Shown here one piece after another: positions 28,476 to 38,343 of a stretch of 64,000 nt of DNA. The notes under the pieces are model-generated. The model was not told the origin of the DNA and did not search any database. It saw nothing but the letters and a program-made list of their open reading frames with translations. The translations under genes and the position numbers were made by a program. The stretch covers positions 81,080 through 145,079 of the forward strand of contig JAITVV010000043.1 of assembly GCA_031285625.1 (NCBI GenBank). Reading direction: 5' to 3'. The first letter of the stretch is position 1, and every line of letters starts with the position of its first letter. This DNA comes from Prevotella sp. (GTDB lineage Bacteria; Bacteroidota; Bacteroidia; Bacteroidales; Dysgonomonadaceae).

Positions 28476-28503
28476 AGATAGCAGATTCTGTATTCAGTCT
28501 ATA

Positions 28504-28511
28504 CAAATTTA
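28504..28511 (-). promoter_or_regulatory. -7 box for the HTCS gene
   Basis: TAAATTTG on the - strand, an exact TAnnTTTG match about 29 bp upstream of the start codon. A near -33 match (TCTG, 28530-28533) is 18 bp further. It gives the sensor a short leader. Confidence 0.55.
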
Positions 28512-28640
28512 AATAAATAAAGTGATTAACAGACCTCTGTTAGCATTTTAATACCTAAATGGAAACATTTAACCCCCTGTTTAAAATCTTTAACACTCGT
28601 ATTAAAAACATATAAGAAAGCCTTTCGATACAACCTTCGG

Positions 28641-28648
28641 TAATTTTG
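28641..28648 (+). promoter_or_regulatory. -7 box for GH31
   Basis: TAATTTTG matches TAnnTTTG, 28 bp before the GH31 ATG. No good -33 TTTG lies upstream, as expected if the HTCS must activate it. It shares the 201-bp divergent region with the HTCS promoter. Confidence 0.5.
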
Positions 28649-28676
28649 TCTCAATGAAACTTAAACCATAATTACC

Positions 28677-31511
28677 ATGAAAAAAAATCAACTGTTTTTG
28701 GTCGGTTTACTATCAATGTCTATGTTCATTGGTTGTAAAAGCGGGCCCTTTCAGAAGACAAATGATGGGATAATAGTGACTCTGAAGTCAGATGATACCC
28801 ATTCTACAAAAAATGTAAGATTACAAGTCGTAAATGATGATATCATCCGTGTATCGGCCACTCCTAACGGAAAGTTCTCTGATAAAAAAAGCCTTGTCAC
28901 AGTATATGGGAAAGGACAAACCTCTGGCTGGGATGCCACAGAAGAAAATGGAAATGTAGTATTAAAAACAGCAACAACGATTGCTACCATATCACTTACT
29001 ACAGGAGAGATCTCTTTTTCCGATATCAATGGAAATGTTGTTCTTGCTGAAAATAAAGGTGGTGGTAAAATCTTTTCTGACATCGAGGTAGAAGGAATGA
29101 AAGCATATACTTTGCAGCAAGTATTTGAATCTCCTGCTGATGAAGCATTTTACGGATTAGGCCAGCACCAAGCTGATGAATTCAACTATAAGGGTAAAAA
29201 CGAAGTACTTTTCCAATATAATACAAAAGTGTCTGTACCGTTTGTACTTTCCAGCAAAAATTACGGGATACTTTGGGATAATTACTCGCTAACCAAATTT
29301 GGAGATTCACGTGATTATCTGGATCTGGATCAGTTCAAGTTATACGACAAGACAGGGAAAGAAGGCGGATTAACAGCTACCTATATGGTGAATGCAGATC
29401 CAAACAATGTTTTTGTAGAAAGGACTGAATCGCAGATTGATTATGAAAACCTGGAAACCGTAAAGAAATTTCCTGCCGATTTTCCATTCTATAATTCCCG
29501 TATTACATGGGAAGGAGATGTTGAGGCTAAAGAAACCGGAAAATATCACTTTATCCTCTACTATGCAGGATATACAACTATATATATGGATGGTCAGGTA
29601 ATTGTACCTGAAAGATGGCGTACCGCTTGGAATCCAAACAGCTACAAATTCACTGTGGATATGAAAGCCGGAGAAAAACGTAAAATTAAACTGGACTGGA
29701 AACCGGATGGAGGTATCTCATATATAGGATTAAAGGCTCTAAGCCCTAAAGCACCGGAAGAGCAAAATAAACTAGCCCTATGGTCTGAAATGGGTGATGA
29801 GATCGACTACTACTTCATCAGGGGAAATAATGCCGATGATGTAATCAAAGGCTACAGAACCATAACAGGTAAATCACAGATCATGCCTAAATGGGCAATG
29901 GGATACTGGCAAAGCCGCGAACGTTATAAAACTTCTGACGAATTACTTACTGCCATAGCTGAATACCGTAAAAGAAACATTCCACTAGATAACATAGTAT
30001 TAGACTGGTCTTACTGGCCTCAAGATGCATGGGGTAGCCATGATTTCGATCCGGCACGTTTTGCTGATCCGAAAGGCATGATAGACAGTGTACATGCTAT
30101 GGATGCACGTATTATGATTTCTGTATGGCCTAAGTTCTATTACACAACGGATAACTATAAAGCTTTTGATGAAAAAGGATGGATGTTTAACCGTGCTGTG
30201 AAAGACAGTATCCGTGACTGGATTGGTTCGGGTTACATCGCCGGCTTCTATGATGCATACAGCGAAGGTGCGCGCAAGATGTTCTGGAACCAGATGAATG
30301 ATAAGTTATATTCTAAAGGGATCGACGCTTGGTGGATGGACGCTTCAGAACCGGATATTCTATCAAATGCAAGTATCCAGTACCGCAAAGAGCTGATGAC
30401 ACCAACAGCACTAGGACCATCTGTGGAATATTTTAATGCATATGCCCTGGTTAATGCAATGGCTATCTATGACGGACAGCGCTCCGTTAATCCTAACGAA
30501 CGTGTTTTCTTACTTACTCGTTCCGGATTTGCAGGTACACAACGTTATTCTACTGCTACATGGAGTGGTGATATAGGTACACGCTGGGAAGATATGAAAG
30601 CGCAAATATCTGCAGGATTAAACTTCGCTATGTCGGGTATTCCTTACTGGACAATGGATATAGGTGGCTTCTGTGTCGAAAAACGTTATGAACAGGCTAA
30701 AGAAGGTTCTGAAGACCTCAAAGAATGGAGAGAGCTGAATGCCCGTTGGTTCCAGTTTGGAGCATTTTGTCCACTATTCCGCAGCCACGGACAATTTCCA
30801 TATCGCGAAATATATAATATAGCACCGGAGGGGCATCCTGCTTATAATAGTATGGTATATTATAATAAGCTACGCTATCAGATGATGCCATATATCTATT
30901 CACTGGCAGGTATGACATGGTTCAATGATTATACTATTATGCGTGCTCTGGTAATGGACTTCGGTAATGATGCCGTTACTCATAATATAAGTGATCAGTA
31001 TATGTTTGGCCCCAATCTGATGGCCTGTCCCGTATACACATACAAAGCGACATCCAGAGATGTATACTTCCCTGCTAATACAAATTGGTATGATTTTGAA
31101 ACACAGGAATACATAACCGGAGGTAAAACAGAGAAGGTAGCTGCACCTTATGAGCGTATGCCTCTATATGTACAGGAAGGTTCCATTCTGCCAATGGGTA
31201 AAGATATCCAGACAACGAAGGAAATTCAGTCTGATCTTAATGTAAAAATCTATACTGGTAAAAATGGAGAATTTAATCTGTATGAAGACGAAGGCGTCAA
31301 TTACAACTATGAGAAGGGTGCATATTCTACAATCAAATTTAACTATGATGAGTCTTCAAAAACATTGACAATTGATGACATAAAAGGAGAATATACAGGA
31401 ATGCCTAAAGACAGGACATTCAATATTGAATGGATTGCAAAAGGTAAGAAAAACACAGTTTCAGAAGTGAAATATGAAGGAAAGAAAGTTACTGTAAAGA
31501 TGGCTGAATAA
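28677..31511 (+). CDS. GH31 alpha-xylosidase with PA14 insert
   Basis: Removes alpha-1,6-xylose from the non-reducing end of xyloglucan oligosaccharides. The 944 residues begin with a lipoprotein-type signal (FIGC, Cys20). The GH31 N-terminal sandwich is interrupted at about 250-365 by a PA14 domain (KYHFILYYAGYTTIYMDG). The barrel has the nucleophile Asp555 in AWWMDASEPD and the acid/base Asp632 in ATWSGDIGTRW, followed by the usual C-terminal sandwiches. A PA14 insert at this place is known from alpha-xylosidases specific for large xyloglucan oligosaccharides (Cellvibrio, Bacteroides ovatus), so the specificity call is well supported. It is the first gene of the + strand operon. Confidence 0.9.
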   Translation: MKKNQLFLVGLLSMSMFIGCKSGPFQKTNDGIIVTLKSDDTHSTKNVRLQVVNDDIIRVSATPNGKFSDKKSLVTVYGKGQTSGWDATEENGNVVLKTATTIATISLTTGEISFSDINGNVVLAENKGGGKIFSDIEVEGMKAYTLQQVFESPADEAFYGLGQHQADEFNYKGKNEVLFQYNTKVSVPFVLSSKNYGILWDNYSLTKFGDSRDYLDLDQFKLYDKTGKEGGLTATYMVNADPNNVFVERTESQIDYENLETVKKFPADFPFYNSRITWEGDVEAKETGKYHFILYYAGYTTIYMDGQVIVPERWRTAWNPNSYKFTVDMKAGEKRKIKLDWKPDGGISYIGLKALSPKAPEEQNKLALWSEMGDEIDYYFIRGNNADDVIKGYRTITGKSQIMPKWAMGYWQSRERYKTSDELLTAIAEYRKRNIPLDNIVLDWSYWPQDAWGSHDFDPARFADPKGMIDSVHAMDARIMISVWPKFYYTTDNYKAFDEKGWMFNRAVKDSIRDWIGSGYIAGFYDAYSEGARKMFWNQMNDKLYSKGIDAWWMDASEPDILSNASIQYRKELMTPTALGPSVEYFNAYALVNAMAIYDGQRSVNPNERVFLLTRSGFAGTQRYSTATWSGDIGTRWEDMKAQISAGLNFAMSGIPYWTMDIGGFCVEKRYEQAKEGSEDLKEWRELNARWFQFGAFCPLFRSHGQFPYREIYNIAPEGHPAYNSMVYYNKLRYQMMPYIYSLAGMTWFNDYTIMRALVMDFGNDAVTHNISDQYMFGPNLMACPVYTYKATSRDVYFPANTNWYDFETQEYITGGKTEKVAAPYERMPLYVQEGSILPMGKDIQTTKEIQSDLNVKIYTGKNGEFNLYEDEGVNYNYEKGAYSTIKFNYDESSKTLTIDDIKGEYTGMPKDRTFNIEWIAKGKKNTVSEVKYEGKKVTVKMAE

Positions 31512-31523
31512 TATTCAGCCATC
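31499..31523 (+). terminator. Hairpin over the GH31 stop codon
   Basis: GATGGCTGAAT pairs perfectly with ATTCAGCCATC (11 bp, 3-nt loop). The stem and loop contain the GH31 stop codon at 31509-31511. No T-run follows. It is likely an attenuator or RNA-stability element between GH31 and susC, 59 bp apart. Confidence 0.5.
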
Positions 31524-31570
31524 AGACCAAATAAATCACTTTTATTCACACTAATACTACAAAAAAAACC

Positions 31571-34500
31571 ATGAACGAAAAAATGAAAACATTATTTCAG
31601 CAGACAAATCGTGTCTGTTTGCGGAGGGTCTTTCTGATGCTAATAGTCAGTTTACTCTCGATAGCCGGGCTGTATGCCCAGTCTATGCGGGAAATATCCG
31701 GAACGGTTTCTTCAGTTGGTGAACCCCTTATTGGCGCATCTGTCGTTGAGAAAGGAACGACGAACGGAACTCTGACCGATATTGATGGTAAGTTTACTTT
31801 AAACGTAAAAGAAAATGCAACAATAGAAATTTCTTATATCGGATTTACATCTAAAACCATGCCTGTTGGACAACAAACTGTATTCAATATCGAACTGGAG
31901 GAAGAAGCCAATATCCTGAATGAGGTTGTTGCCATTGGATATGGGGTGCAAAAGAAAAAACTGAATACAGGAGCGACTGTACAGGTAAAAGGAGACGACT
32001 TGGCCAAGTTGAACACAACCAACCCGCTCCAGGCTCTTCAGGGACAAAGTCCGGGTGTACAGATATCATCCACATCGGGTCAACCGGGTGCAGATATGAA
32101 AGTAACGGTACGCGGCCTTGGAACTGTTGGTAAATCAGGTCCACTTTATATTATTGATGGTATCGAAGGTGATATCAGCGTATTAAATGCTGCCGATATT
32201 CAGTCTATCGATGTATTGAAAGATGCTGCTTCAGCTGCTATATATGGAGCACAGGCCGCCAATGGCGTAATCCTGGTTACTACCAAACAAGGTTCGAAAG
32301 GCAAGGGACAGGTTTCTTTTGATGCTTATTATGGCATACAAAATGTCGCCCGTAAGACTAAAATGCTGAATGCAACGGAATATATGGCAATGATGAACGA
32401 ACAGGCATTAAACTCGGGTTCGGCCATGATTGATTTCGGATCGATGGAAGGCCTTGCCGATACAAACTGGATCAACCAGATGTTCAAGGATGATGCCAAG
32501 ACTGAGAATTATTCATTAAATGTAAATGGCGGTTCAGAAACATCTGTATATGCTTTATCATTGAATTATACCTCTCAGGAAGGTATAGTAGGAGGTAAAG
32601 ATGTTTCTAACTATGAACGTTATGGCTTCCGCATCAATACAGAACATAAGTTATATAATAATGTATTGAAAGTCGGCCAGCATCTGAATTTCAACTATAT
32701 TAAGAATAGAGGCATAAATGTAGGTAACCAGTACAACAATACTTTACGCGGAGCCTTTGCTACATCTCCCCTGTCTCCGGTATATAGTGACAATAACATA
32801 TATGATAGTCCTTACAACGACACCAGCAACTTCGCATACTACAATGGAGATGGCAACCCTTATGGCTCTATGATGACTAATTCCAATAATGAAAATGATT
32901 CTCAGAAGTTAATGGCAGATATATATGCAGAACTGGAGCCAATAAAGAATCTGAAAGTGAGATCTGTTTTCGGTATCAACTATTATGCTTCTGAATATCG
33001 CGATTATACCCCATTCTACCAGTTCTCTGTATATTCTTACAACAAAGACCATACTACTACCTCTCAAAATATGAGTAAAGGTCATACACTGACATGGATC
33101 AATACTGCCAGCTACGACTTTAATATCAATGAAGATCACGCATTTAATGCAATTCTGGGTATGGAAGTAGCGCGCTATCAGGGAACATACCTGAATGCAT
33201 CAAACTGGAATTTATTATCCCAGTTCAATGATTTTTCTCACGCATACCTTGATAATACAACCGGACAGGCTCATCTTGATGATGATGGGAATGTAGTAGA
33301 AACCAGAAATGTTGGGGGAGGCCCCGAACATAAAACCCGTCGTCTGTCCTATTTCGGACGTATTGGTTACAATTACAAAGAAAAATATATGTTTAATGCA
33401 ACTCTCCGCGCAGATGGATCTTCTAAATTTGCCACAGGTCACAGATGGGGATATTTTCCTTCATTTTCAGCCGGTTGGGTAATAACCAATGAAGATTTTA
33501 TGCAAAGTATTGTAGAAAACAGAGTACTTGATTTCCTAAAATTACGTGTAAGTTGGGGACAGGTAGGTAATCAGGATATTTCAAATGATCAGTACTTGGC
33601 ACCTATCAATACCTCTACAGGTTATACAAGTGACGATCCGGCTGCATATTATAATTTTGGAACGAACAAGACTAATATTGCAGGTGCATACCCTAGCCGT
33701 TTGTCTAACGAAAATGTAAAATGGGAAACATCTGAGCAATTTAATGCCGGGATTGATGCATACTTTTTAAAGAACAGACTGGGACTTAACACTGATTTCT
33801 ATATAAAAACGACTAAAGACTGGCTAGTTGAAGCACCTATCTTAGCTACAGCAGGAGCAGGAGCTCCATTTATCAATGGAGGAGACGTTAAAAATACCGG
33901 ATTTGAATTAGCTCTAACCTGGAGAGACAATATCGGGCAATTCAACTATAATGTTGGCGTAAATGGAGCTTATAATAAAAATAAAGTAGGTAATATTCCA
34001 ACAGAAGATGGTATTATCCATGGTCTCACAGGCATGCTTTATGATAATTCGGAAGAATTTTACCGGGCAGAGAATGGACATACTATCGGTTACTTCTGGG
34101 GGTACAAAACTGCAGGTCTCTTCCAGAACGAACAGGACATAGCAGATTGGAAAGCCGCCGGTAATGGTATCTTACAAGCTAATGTACAACCGGGTGATGT
34201 AAAATATGTTGATACCAATGGAGATGGAGTTATCGATTCAAAAGATAAAGTCGACTTAGGTAGTGGTATGCCGGATTTATCTTTCGGCTTCAATATCGGA
34301 TTTGACTATAAAGGTTTTGACTTTTCACTGAATGCAAACGGAGTATTAGGTAATAAGATTGTACAATCTTATCGTAATCATACAAATAAACAAGCCAATT
34401 ATACAACTGCAATTCTTGATCGCTGGACAGGTGAAGGTACATCTAACCGTATTCCTCGTGTAACAGAAACAAATGTAAACTGGCAATTTTCAGACCTTTA

Positions 34501-34750
34501 TTTGCAGGATGGCGATTTCTTACGTATCAGTAATATTACTGTAGGATATGATTTTGCGAAGCTTATCAACTGGAAATATATTAGCCAATGCCGTTTTTAT
34601 GCATCTGTACAGAATGCTTTCACATTTACGAAATACGACGGAATGGATCCCGAAATAGGTTATGGTGTGGAAGACTGGGTGTCTGGTATTGATTTAGGTT
34701 ACTATCCTCGTCCTAGAACATTCCTGTTTGGTGTAAACCTTAAATTTTAA
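31571..34750 (+). CDS. SusC-like TonB-dependent transporter (xyloglucan)
   Basis: Outer-membrane oligosaccharide importer of 1059 residues. A long N-region and signal peptide end near LYAQ (about 37). It is followed by a CarboxypepD_reg-like domain (ISGTVSSVGEPLIGASVVEKG), a plug (GPLYIIDGIEGDISVLNAAD, ANGVILVTTKQG) and a 22-strand barrel ending GVNLKF. The start could equally be the second Met (31583). It is only moderately similar to the first SusC in the window, as expected for a different substrate. It sits between GH31 and susD (19-bp gap) with the binding protein and GH5 behind it, the order known for xyloglucan loci. Confidence 0.93.
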   Translation: MNEKMKTLFQQTNRVCLRRVFLMLIVSLLSIAGLYAQSMREISGTVSSVGEPLIGASVVEKGTTNGTLTDIDGKFTLNVKENATIEISYIGFTSKTMPVGQQTVFNIELEEEANILNEVVAIGYGVQKKKLNTGATVQVKGDDLAKLNTTNPLQALQGQSPGVQISSTSGQPGADMKVTVRGLGTVGKSGPLYIIDGIEGDISVLNAADIQSIDVLKDAASAAIYGAQAANGVILVTTKQGSKGKGQVSFDAYYGIQNVARKTKMLNATEYMAMMNEQALNSGSAMIDFGSMEGLADTNWINQMFKDDAKTENYSLNVNGGSETSVYALSLNYTSQEGIVGGKDVSNYERYGFRINTEHKLYNNVLKVGQHLNFNYIKNRGINVGNQYNNTLRGAFATSPLSPVYSDNNIYDSPYNDTSNFAYYNGDGNPYGSMMTNSNNENDSQKLMADIYAELEPIKNLKVRSVFGINYYASEYRDYTPFYQFSVYSYNKDHTTTSQNMSKGHTLTWINTASYDFNINEDHAFNAILGMEVARYQGTYLNASNWNLLSQFNDFSHAYLDNTTGQAHLDDDGNVVETRNVGGGPEHKTRRLSYFGRIGYNYKEKYMFNATLRADGSSKFATGHRWGYFPSFSAGWVITNEDFMQSIVENRVLDFLKLRVSWGQVGNQDISNDQYLAPINTSTGYTSDDPAAYYNFGTNKTNIAGAYPSRLSNENVKWETSEQFNAGIDAYFLKNRLGLNTDFYIKTTKDWLVEAPILATAGAGAPFINGGDVKNTGFELALTWRDNIGQFNYNVGVNGAYNKNKVGNIPTEDGIIHGLTGMLYDNSEEFYRAENGHTIGYFWGYKTAGLFQNEQDIADWKAAGNGILQANVQPGDVKYVDTNGDGVIDSKDKVDLGSGMPDLSFGFNIGFDYKGFDFSLNANGVLGNKIVQSYRNHTNKQANYTTAILDRWTGEGTSNRIPRVTETNVNWQFSDLYLQDGDFLRISNITVGYDFAKLINWKYISQCRFYASVQNAFTFTKYDGMDPEIGYGVEDWVSGIDLGYYPRPRTFLFGVNLKF

Positions 34751-34769
34751 TCATTAATAAGAATAAACT

Positions 34770-36392
34770 ATGAATAAGTTTAAATTCAATATATTAGTAG
34801 CAATTACTGTGTGTATGGGATTATTATCCTGCTCCGACAGTTTCCTGGATACTGAATCCCAGACAAACTTGAATGATGGTAGTTTTTACCAGACTATAGC
34901 TGATATGGAAATGGCCCTTGTAGGGTGTTACGATGGTTATCAACGTACAGTATCCGATGGAGGGCTTGCATTCTATATTACATCCGAAATACTTTCTGAC
35001 AATTGTTTTGGAGGCACAGGTAATACCGATAACCGCGATTATCAGGCACTCGACCGTTTTGATATTTCACAGTCATCGTCCTCTAATGACCTATATAACG
35101 TAACGTGGACCAGCTATTATGCAGGTATCTTCCGTTGCAATAAATTATTGCAAAAAATGGGAGAACCTGAAAACTGGGGTGATGATGCGGCCACCGTTAA
35201 CAGGGTTGCCGGCGAAGCCCGTTATTTGCGTGCCTTAATGTATTTCGATCTTGTACGTTTATTCGAACGTGTGCCTTTATTAACAGAGCCTACAACTGAC
35301 AATATTCCTCAAGCAGAATCTGCAGAAACATATAAACTGATAGTGGAAGACCTGAAATTTGCAGCATCTAATATTCCTGCAAATGCTTATCCTAAAGCAG
35401 ATGCAGAAAATAACGACGGACGTGTAACCAGCTATGCAGCAAAGGCTCTACTAGCCCGCGTTTATCTGTTCTATACAGGTTATTATGGTAACGATGATCT
35501 TGGAGTGACTAAAGCTGAAGTATTACAAGGCCTGGAAGATGTTATCAGCAGTGGCGAATTCGGTTTATTGACAACATATAAAGAAATGTGGCCGGCAGCA
35601 AGTTATATACCGGATGCAGAAAAAAATACACTAGATAAATCCGGATATGCGGGTGCAGGAAATATTGAAACAATATTTGCCCAGAAGTTTAATAATACGT
35701 CTGACTATAATGGGATGGTAGATGGAAACCGCTGGCTGGTAATGATGGGTATGCGTAATACCAACTGGTCTCCTTACGGAAAAGGATGGGGTGCGTGTAC
35801 GGTAAATCCGAGACTGGTATCAGCTTTTGCAAATGGAGATCAGCGTAAAACGGCATCAATCATTGATATAGAAGGCGAAGGTATAAAAGATGCTTTTGAC
35901 ATAAAAGACCAACGAGAATATACAGGTTATACTGTGAAGAAATATACTCCTACTGTTTTTCCCGATGGCACTTCCGATACAGGTGGTTCTAATGACTTCC
36001 AGATATCACAGGATCAGGACTATATCATAATACGTTATGCAGATGTATTACTTATGGCTGCTGAGTTAGGCTCGGGCAATGCCCAGAGTTATTACAACCA
36101 GGTGCGTACCCGTGCAGGCCTTACAGCAAGAACAGTATCTCAGGCTAATATAATGGAAGAGCGTCGCTTTGAATTTGCTTTCGAGGGTATCCGTTACTGG
36201 GATTTGCTGCGTCAGGGGCTTGATGTTGCAGCTTCTACAATTGCTCAGACTCAAAGTGTATTGAGTGGAAATGCAAGCGATCAGGTGGTGATTTCTTCTG
36301 ATAATATTAAGAAAACAAGAGGATTTATGCAGATACCTAATACTCAGATTACACGGTCTAAAGATGTTCTTACCCAGAATGCAGGTTGGTAA
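34770..36392 (+). CDS. SusD-like lipoprotein (xyloglucan)
   Basis: Surface lid and glycan-binding partner of the SusC above, 540 residues. The lipobox ends GLLSC (Cys21), followed by SDSFLDTESQTNLNDGSFY. SusD core motifs include AGEARYLRALMYFDLVRLFERVP, ETYKLIVEDLKFAASNIP and the C-terminal EERRFEFAFEGIRYWDLLRQG. In the Bacteroides ovatus counterpart this protein binds xyloglucan through an aromatic platform; the residues cannot be assigned here without a structure. It follows susC by 19 bp and precedes the binding-protein start by 20 bp. Confidence 0.93.
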   Translation: MNKFKFNILVAITVCMGLLSCSDSFLDTESQTNLNDGSFYQTIADMEMALVGCYDGYQRTVSDGGLAFYITSEILSDNCFGGTGNTDNRDYQALDRFDISQSSSSNDLYNVTWTSYYAGIFRCNKLLQKMGEPENWGDDAATVNRVAGEARYLRALMYFDLVRLFERVPLLTEPTTDNIPQAESAETYKLIVEDLKFAASNIPANAYPKADAENNDGRVTSYAAKALLARVYLFYTGYYGNDDLGVTKAEVLQGLEDVISSGEFGLLTTYKEMWPAASYIPDAEKNTLDKSGYAGAGNIETIFAQKFNNTSDYNGMVDGNRWLVMMGMRNTNWSPYGKGWGACTVNPRLVSAFANGDQRKTASIIDIEGEGIKDAFDIKDQREYTGYTVKKYTPTVFPDGTSDTGGSNDFQISQDQDYIIIRYADVLLMAAELGSGNAQSYYNQVRTRAGLTARTVSQANIMEERRFEFAFEGIRYWDLLRQGLDVAASTIAQTQSVLSGNASDQVVISSDNIKKTRGFMQIPNTQITRSKDVLTQNAGW

Positions 36393-36412
36393 TAAACTTA
36401 AAACTAATAATT

Positions 36413-38281
36413 ATGAACAAACTATTTAATATATGCACATTATTTGCCCTCTTTGCAATAATGTTTGTTTCCTGTTCTCCTGATGATTTTGGATTAGGAA
36501 AAAAGGATGTAAAACCTGAAGATTTGGTTGAAGGTATAGCCTTCAAAATCGAACATGATGCTACAAATCCCAATATAGTGTATCTTACTAGTCTGATGGG
36601 CGCAGAATATACCCCTCTTTGGGATCATCCGCAAGGCCGTAGCCAAAAACAGCAGGTGACACTAAAAATGCCTTTCGAAGGGACTTACTCCGTTACATTC
36701 GGAGTTGAAACGCGTGGAGGTATCGTATATGGTGAACCTGTAACTTTTACAATAGATGGTTTCTATGCCGAATTTGTAAACGATGAGGTATGGACTATGG
36801 TATCGGGAGGTGTAGGTAAATCTAAGACCTGGTATCTGGATTTGGATAAAGAGGGTGTAAGCCGCAAATTCCTTAGTCCGGCATATTTCTTCACTAGTAC
36901 ATATAACTGGGATGCACTTCACACAACTTCAGGCGAAAATTATATCGATGCCGATGTATGGGATTTCACAAAGGCTATAAGTCCCTTAGCAGGAGAAGAT
37001 GGTACAGCCTTATGGTACTGGTTAGCTGATTGGCCGGGAAACAGCTGGATAACTGATGCTGCAGATTTTGGAACAATGACATTCGACCTTATTGGTGGCG
37101 CTAATATTACCGTTGATCAGGCAGCTTATGGCCTGGGTTCATATACAGGCACTTATATGTTAAGTACGGAAGAACATACAATTGCTTTCACAGATGCCTA
37201 TCCACTGAATTTCTCAAGCAGAAATAGCGAAGTACTTGCAGCTACCGAATTCCGTATCCTGTATCTTACCGAAGATGCTATGCAGATAATGATTGTTCCT
37301 TCAGGCACATGTCTCAACTATATATCTGAAAATTATAAAAACAATTGGGTTCCTGGTGAAGTAGAGGAAGAACCTCCATATAATGGAAATGGAAACGATG
37401 ATCTGACTACAACATCATCGAAAAAATGGAAGTTATCATTGGAAACTCCATACAATTGGACAAATCTAAGCGGAGAGTTTCTTAATAACTGGTCTTCCCC
37501 TGCAGATTATGCTGCATATGATGAAAACCTGATAAAGAATATAGGTATGACGATGGCCAAAACCGGAACATCTGCGGGCGATTATGTCTTTACTGATGGT
37601 GGTGGTAATGAAATTAGCGGAACATATACAGTAGATAGCAAGAACAATATTATATTCGATAAGGATATTAGTTTTACTGTTTCCGGTGGAATATCACTAG
37701 CAACCACTTCTGAAAAATCATTGCGTATTATTCGTTCTACAAGCGATGCTTTTGGTAATATCTCTGACATTTGGTTAGGGAAACGTGATGCATCAAAAGA
37801 GGAATATTTGGTATATCATTTCAAATTGTCTTCTTCATCCAGCGGAGGCGAAGAACCTGGAGGTACAGAATTATCTTTTGATGGTTCGAAAGTAGTATTC
37901 GGTGATATAGAAGGTAATGGGAAACTACGAATAGAAGTATATAATGCTTATGGTGCTACAGCAGGAAATCCGCCATTAGGCCCAGGAGATATTGTATTCA
38001 ATAATCAATTGGAAATAACCTTTACACTTGGTGGCATTACATTCAATGCCGGTGCACCTGCAAGCTATGACGCTTCTATCTACTTTGCCAATGTAGATTG
38101 GAATCCTAGTGGCAACGGGCCAGCGGTTCCGGTTACCGGTAATGGTACATATACCGTAACTTTCTCGGGGACTTCGACTACAGATGCAAATGTAGTAGTT
38201 GTAGATATAACAGACTTAGCTAAAAATATAGCAGATATGAGTGCTTTGACCGCTACAATAGATAAGGTTGTAGTTAAATAA
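36413..38281 (+). CDS. Surface glycan-binding lipoprotein (SGBP-B-like)
   Basis: A 622-residue lipoprotein with no recognisable catalytic domain. The lipobox ends MFVSC (Cys21). The frame opens earlier (36386, inside susD), but only ATG at 36413 gives a proper lipoprotein signal. A PKD-like domain (about 25-130) is followed by two related Trp-rich beta-domains (about 140-320 and 340-480), each with a GTY repeat near its end (YTGTYMLSTEEHTIAFTDA; SGTYTVDSKNNIIFDKD). A GGEEPGG linker leads to a C-terminal beta-sandwich (about 490-622). Its position right after susD and before GH5 is that of the second surface glycan-binding protein in xyloglucan PULs. The function is inferred from position and architecture. 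Confidence 0.75.
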   Translation: MNKLFNICTLFALFAIMFVSCSPDDFGLGKKDVKPEDLVEGIAFKIEHDATNPNIVYLTSLMGAEYTPLWDHPQGRSQKQQVTLKMPFEGTYSVTFGVETRGGIVYGEPVTFTIDGFYAEFVNDEVWTMVSGGVGKSKTWYLDLDKEGVSRKFLSPAYFFTSTYNWDALHTTSGENYIDADVWDFTKAISPLAGEDGTALWYWLADWPGNSWITDAADFGTMTFDLIGGANITVDQAAYGLGSYTGTYMLSTEEHTIAFTDAYPLNFSSRNSEVLAATEFRILYLTEDAMQIMIVPSGTCLNYISENYKNNWVPGEVEEEPPYNGNGNDDLTTTSSKKWKLSLETPYNWTNLSGEFLNNWSSPADYAAYDENLIKNIGMTMAKTGTSAGDYVFTDGGGNEISGTYTVDSKNNIIFDKDISFTVSGGISLATTSEKSLRIIRSTSDAFGNISDIWLGKRDASKEEYLVYHFKLSSSSSGGEEPGGTELSFDGSKVVFGDIEGNGKLRIEVYNAYGATAGNPPLGPGDIVFNNQLEITFTLGGITFNAGAPASYDASIYFANVDWNPSGNGPAVPVTGNGTYTVTFSGTSTTDANVVVVDITDLAKNIADMSALTATIDKVVVK

Positions 38282-38289
38282 CAAATACT

Positions 38290-38319
38290 ATTGGGGCAAT
38301 ATTATTGTATTGTCTCAAT
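38290..38319 (+). terminator. Hairpin between the binding protein and GH5
   Basis: ATTGGGGCAATA pairs with TATTGTCTCAAT (12 bp including two G-U pairs, 6-nt loop), followed by ACTGTTTTT. It is probably a partial terminator or attenuator. It also overlaps the false N-terminal extension of the GH5 frame. Confidence 0.5.
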
Positions 38320-38343
38320 ACTGTTTTTATAAGAAGAATCTAT

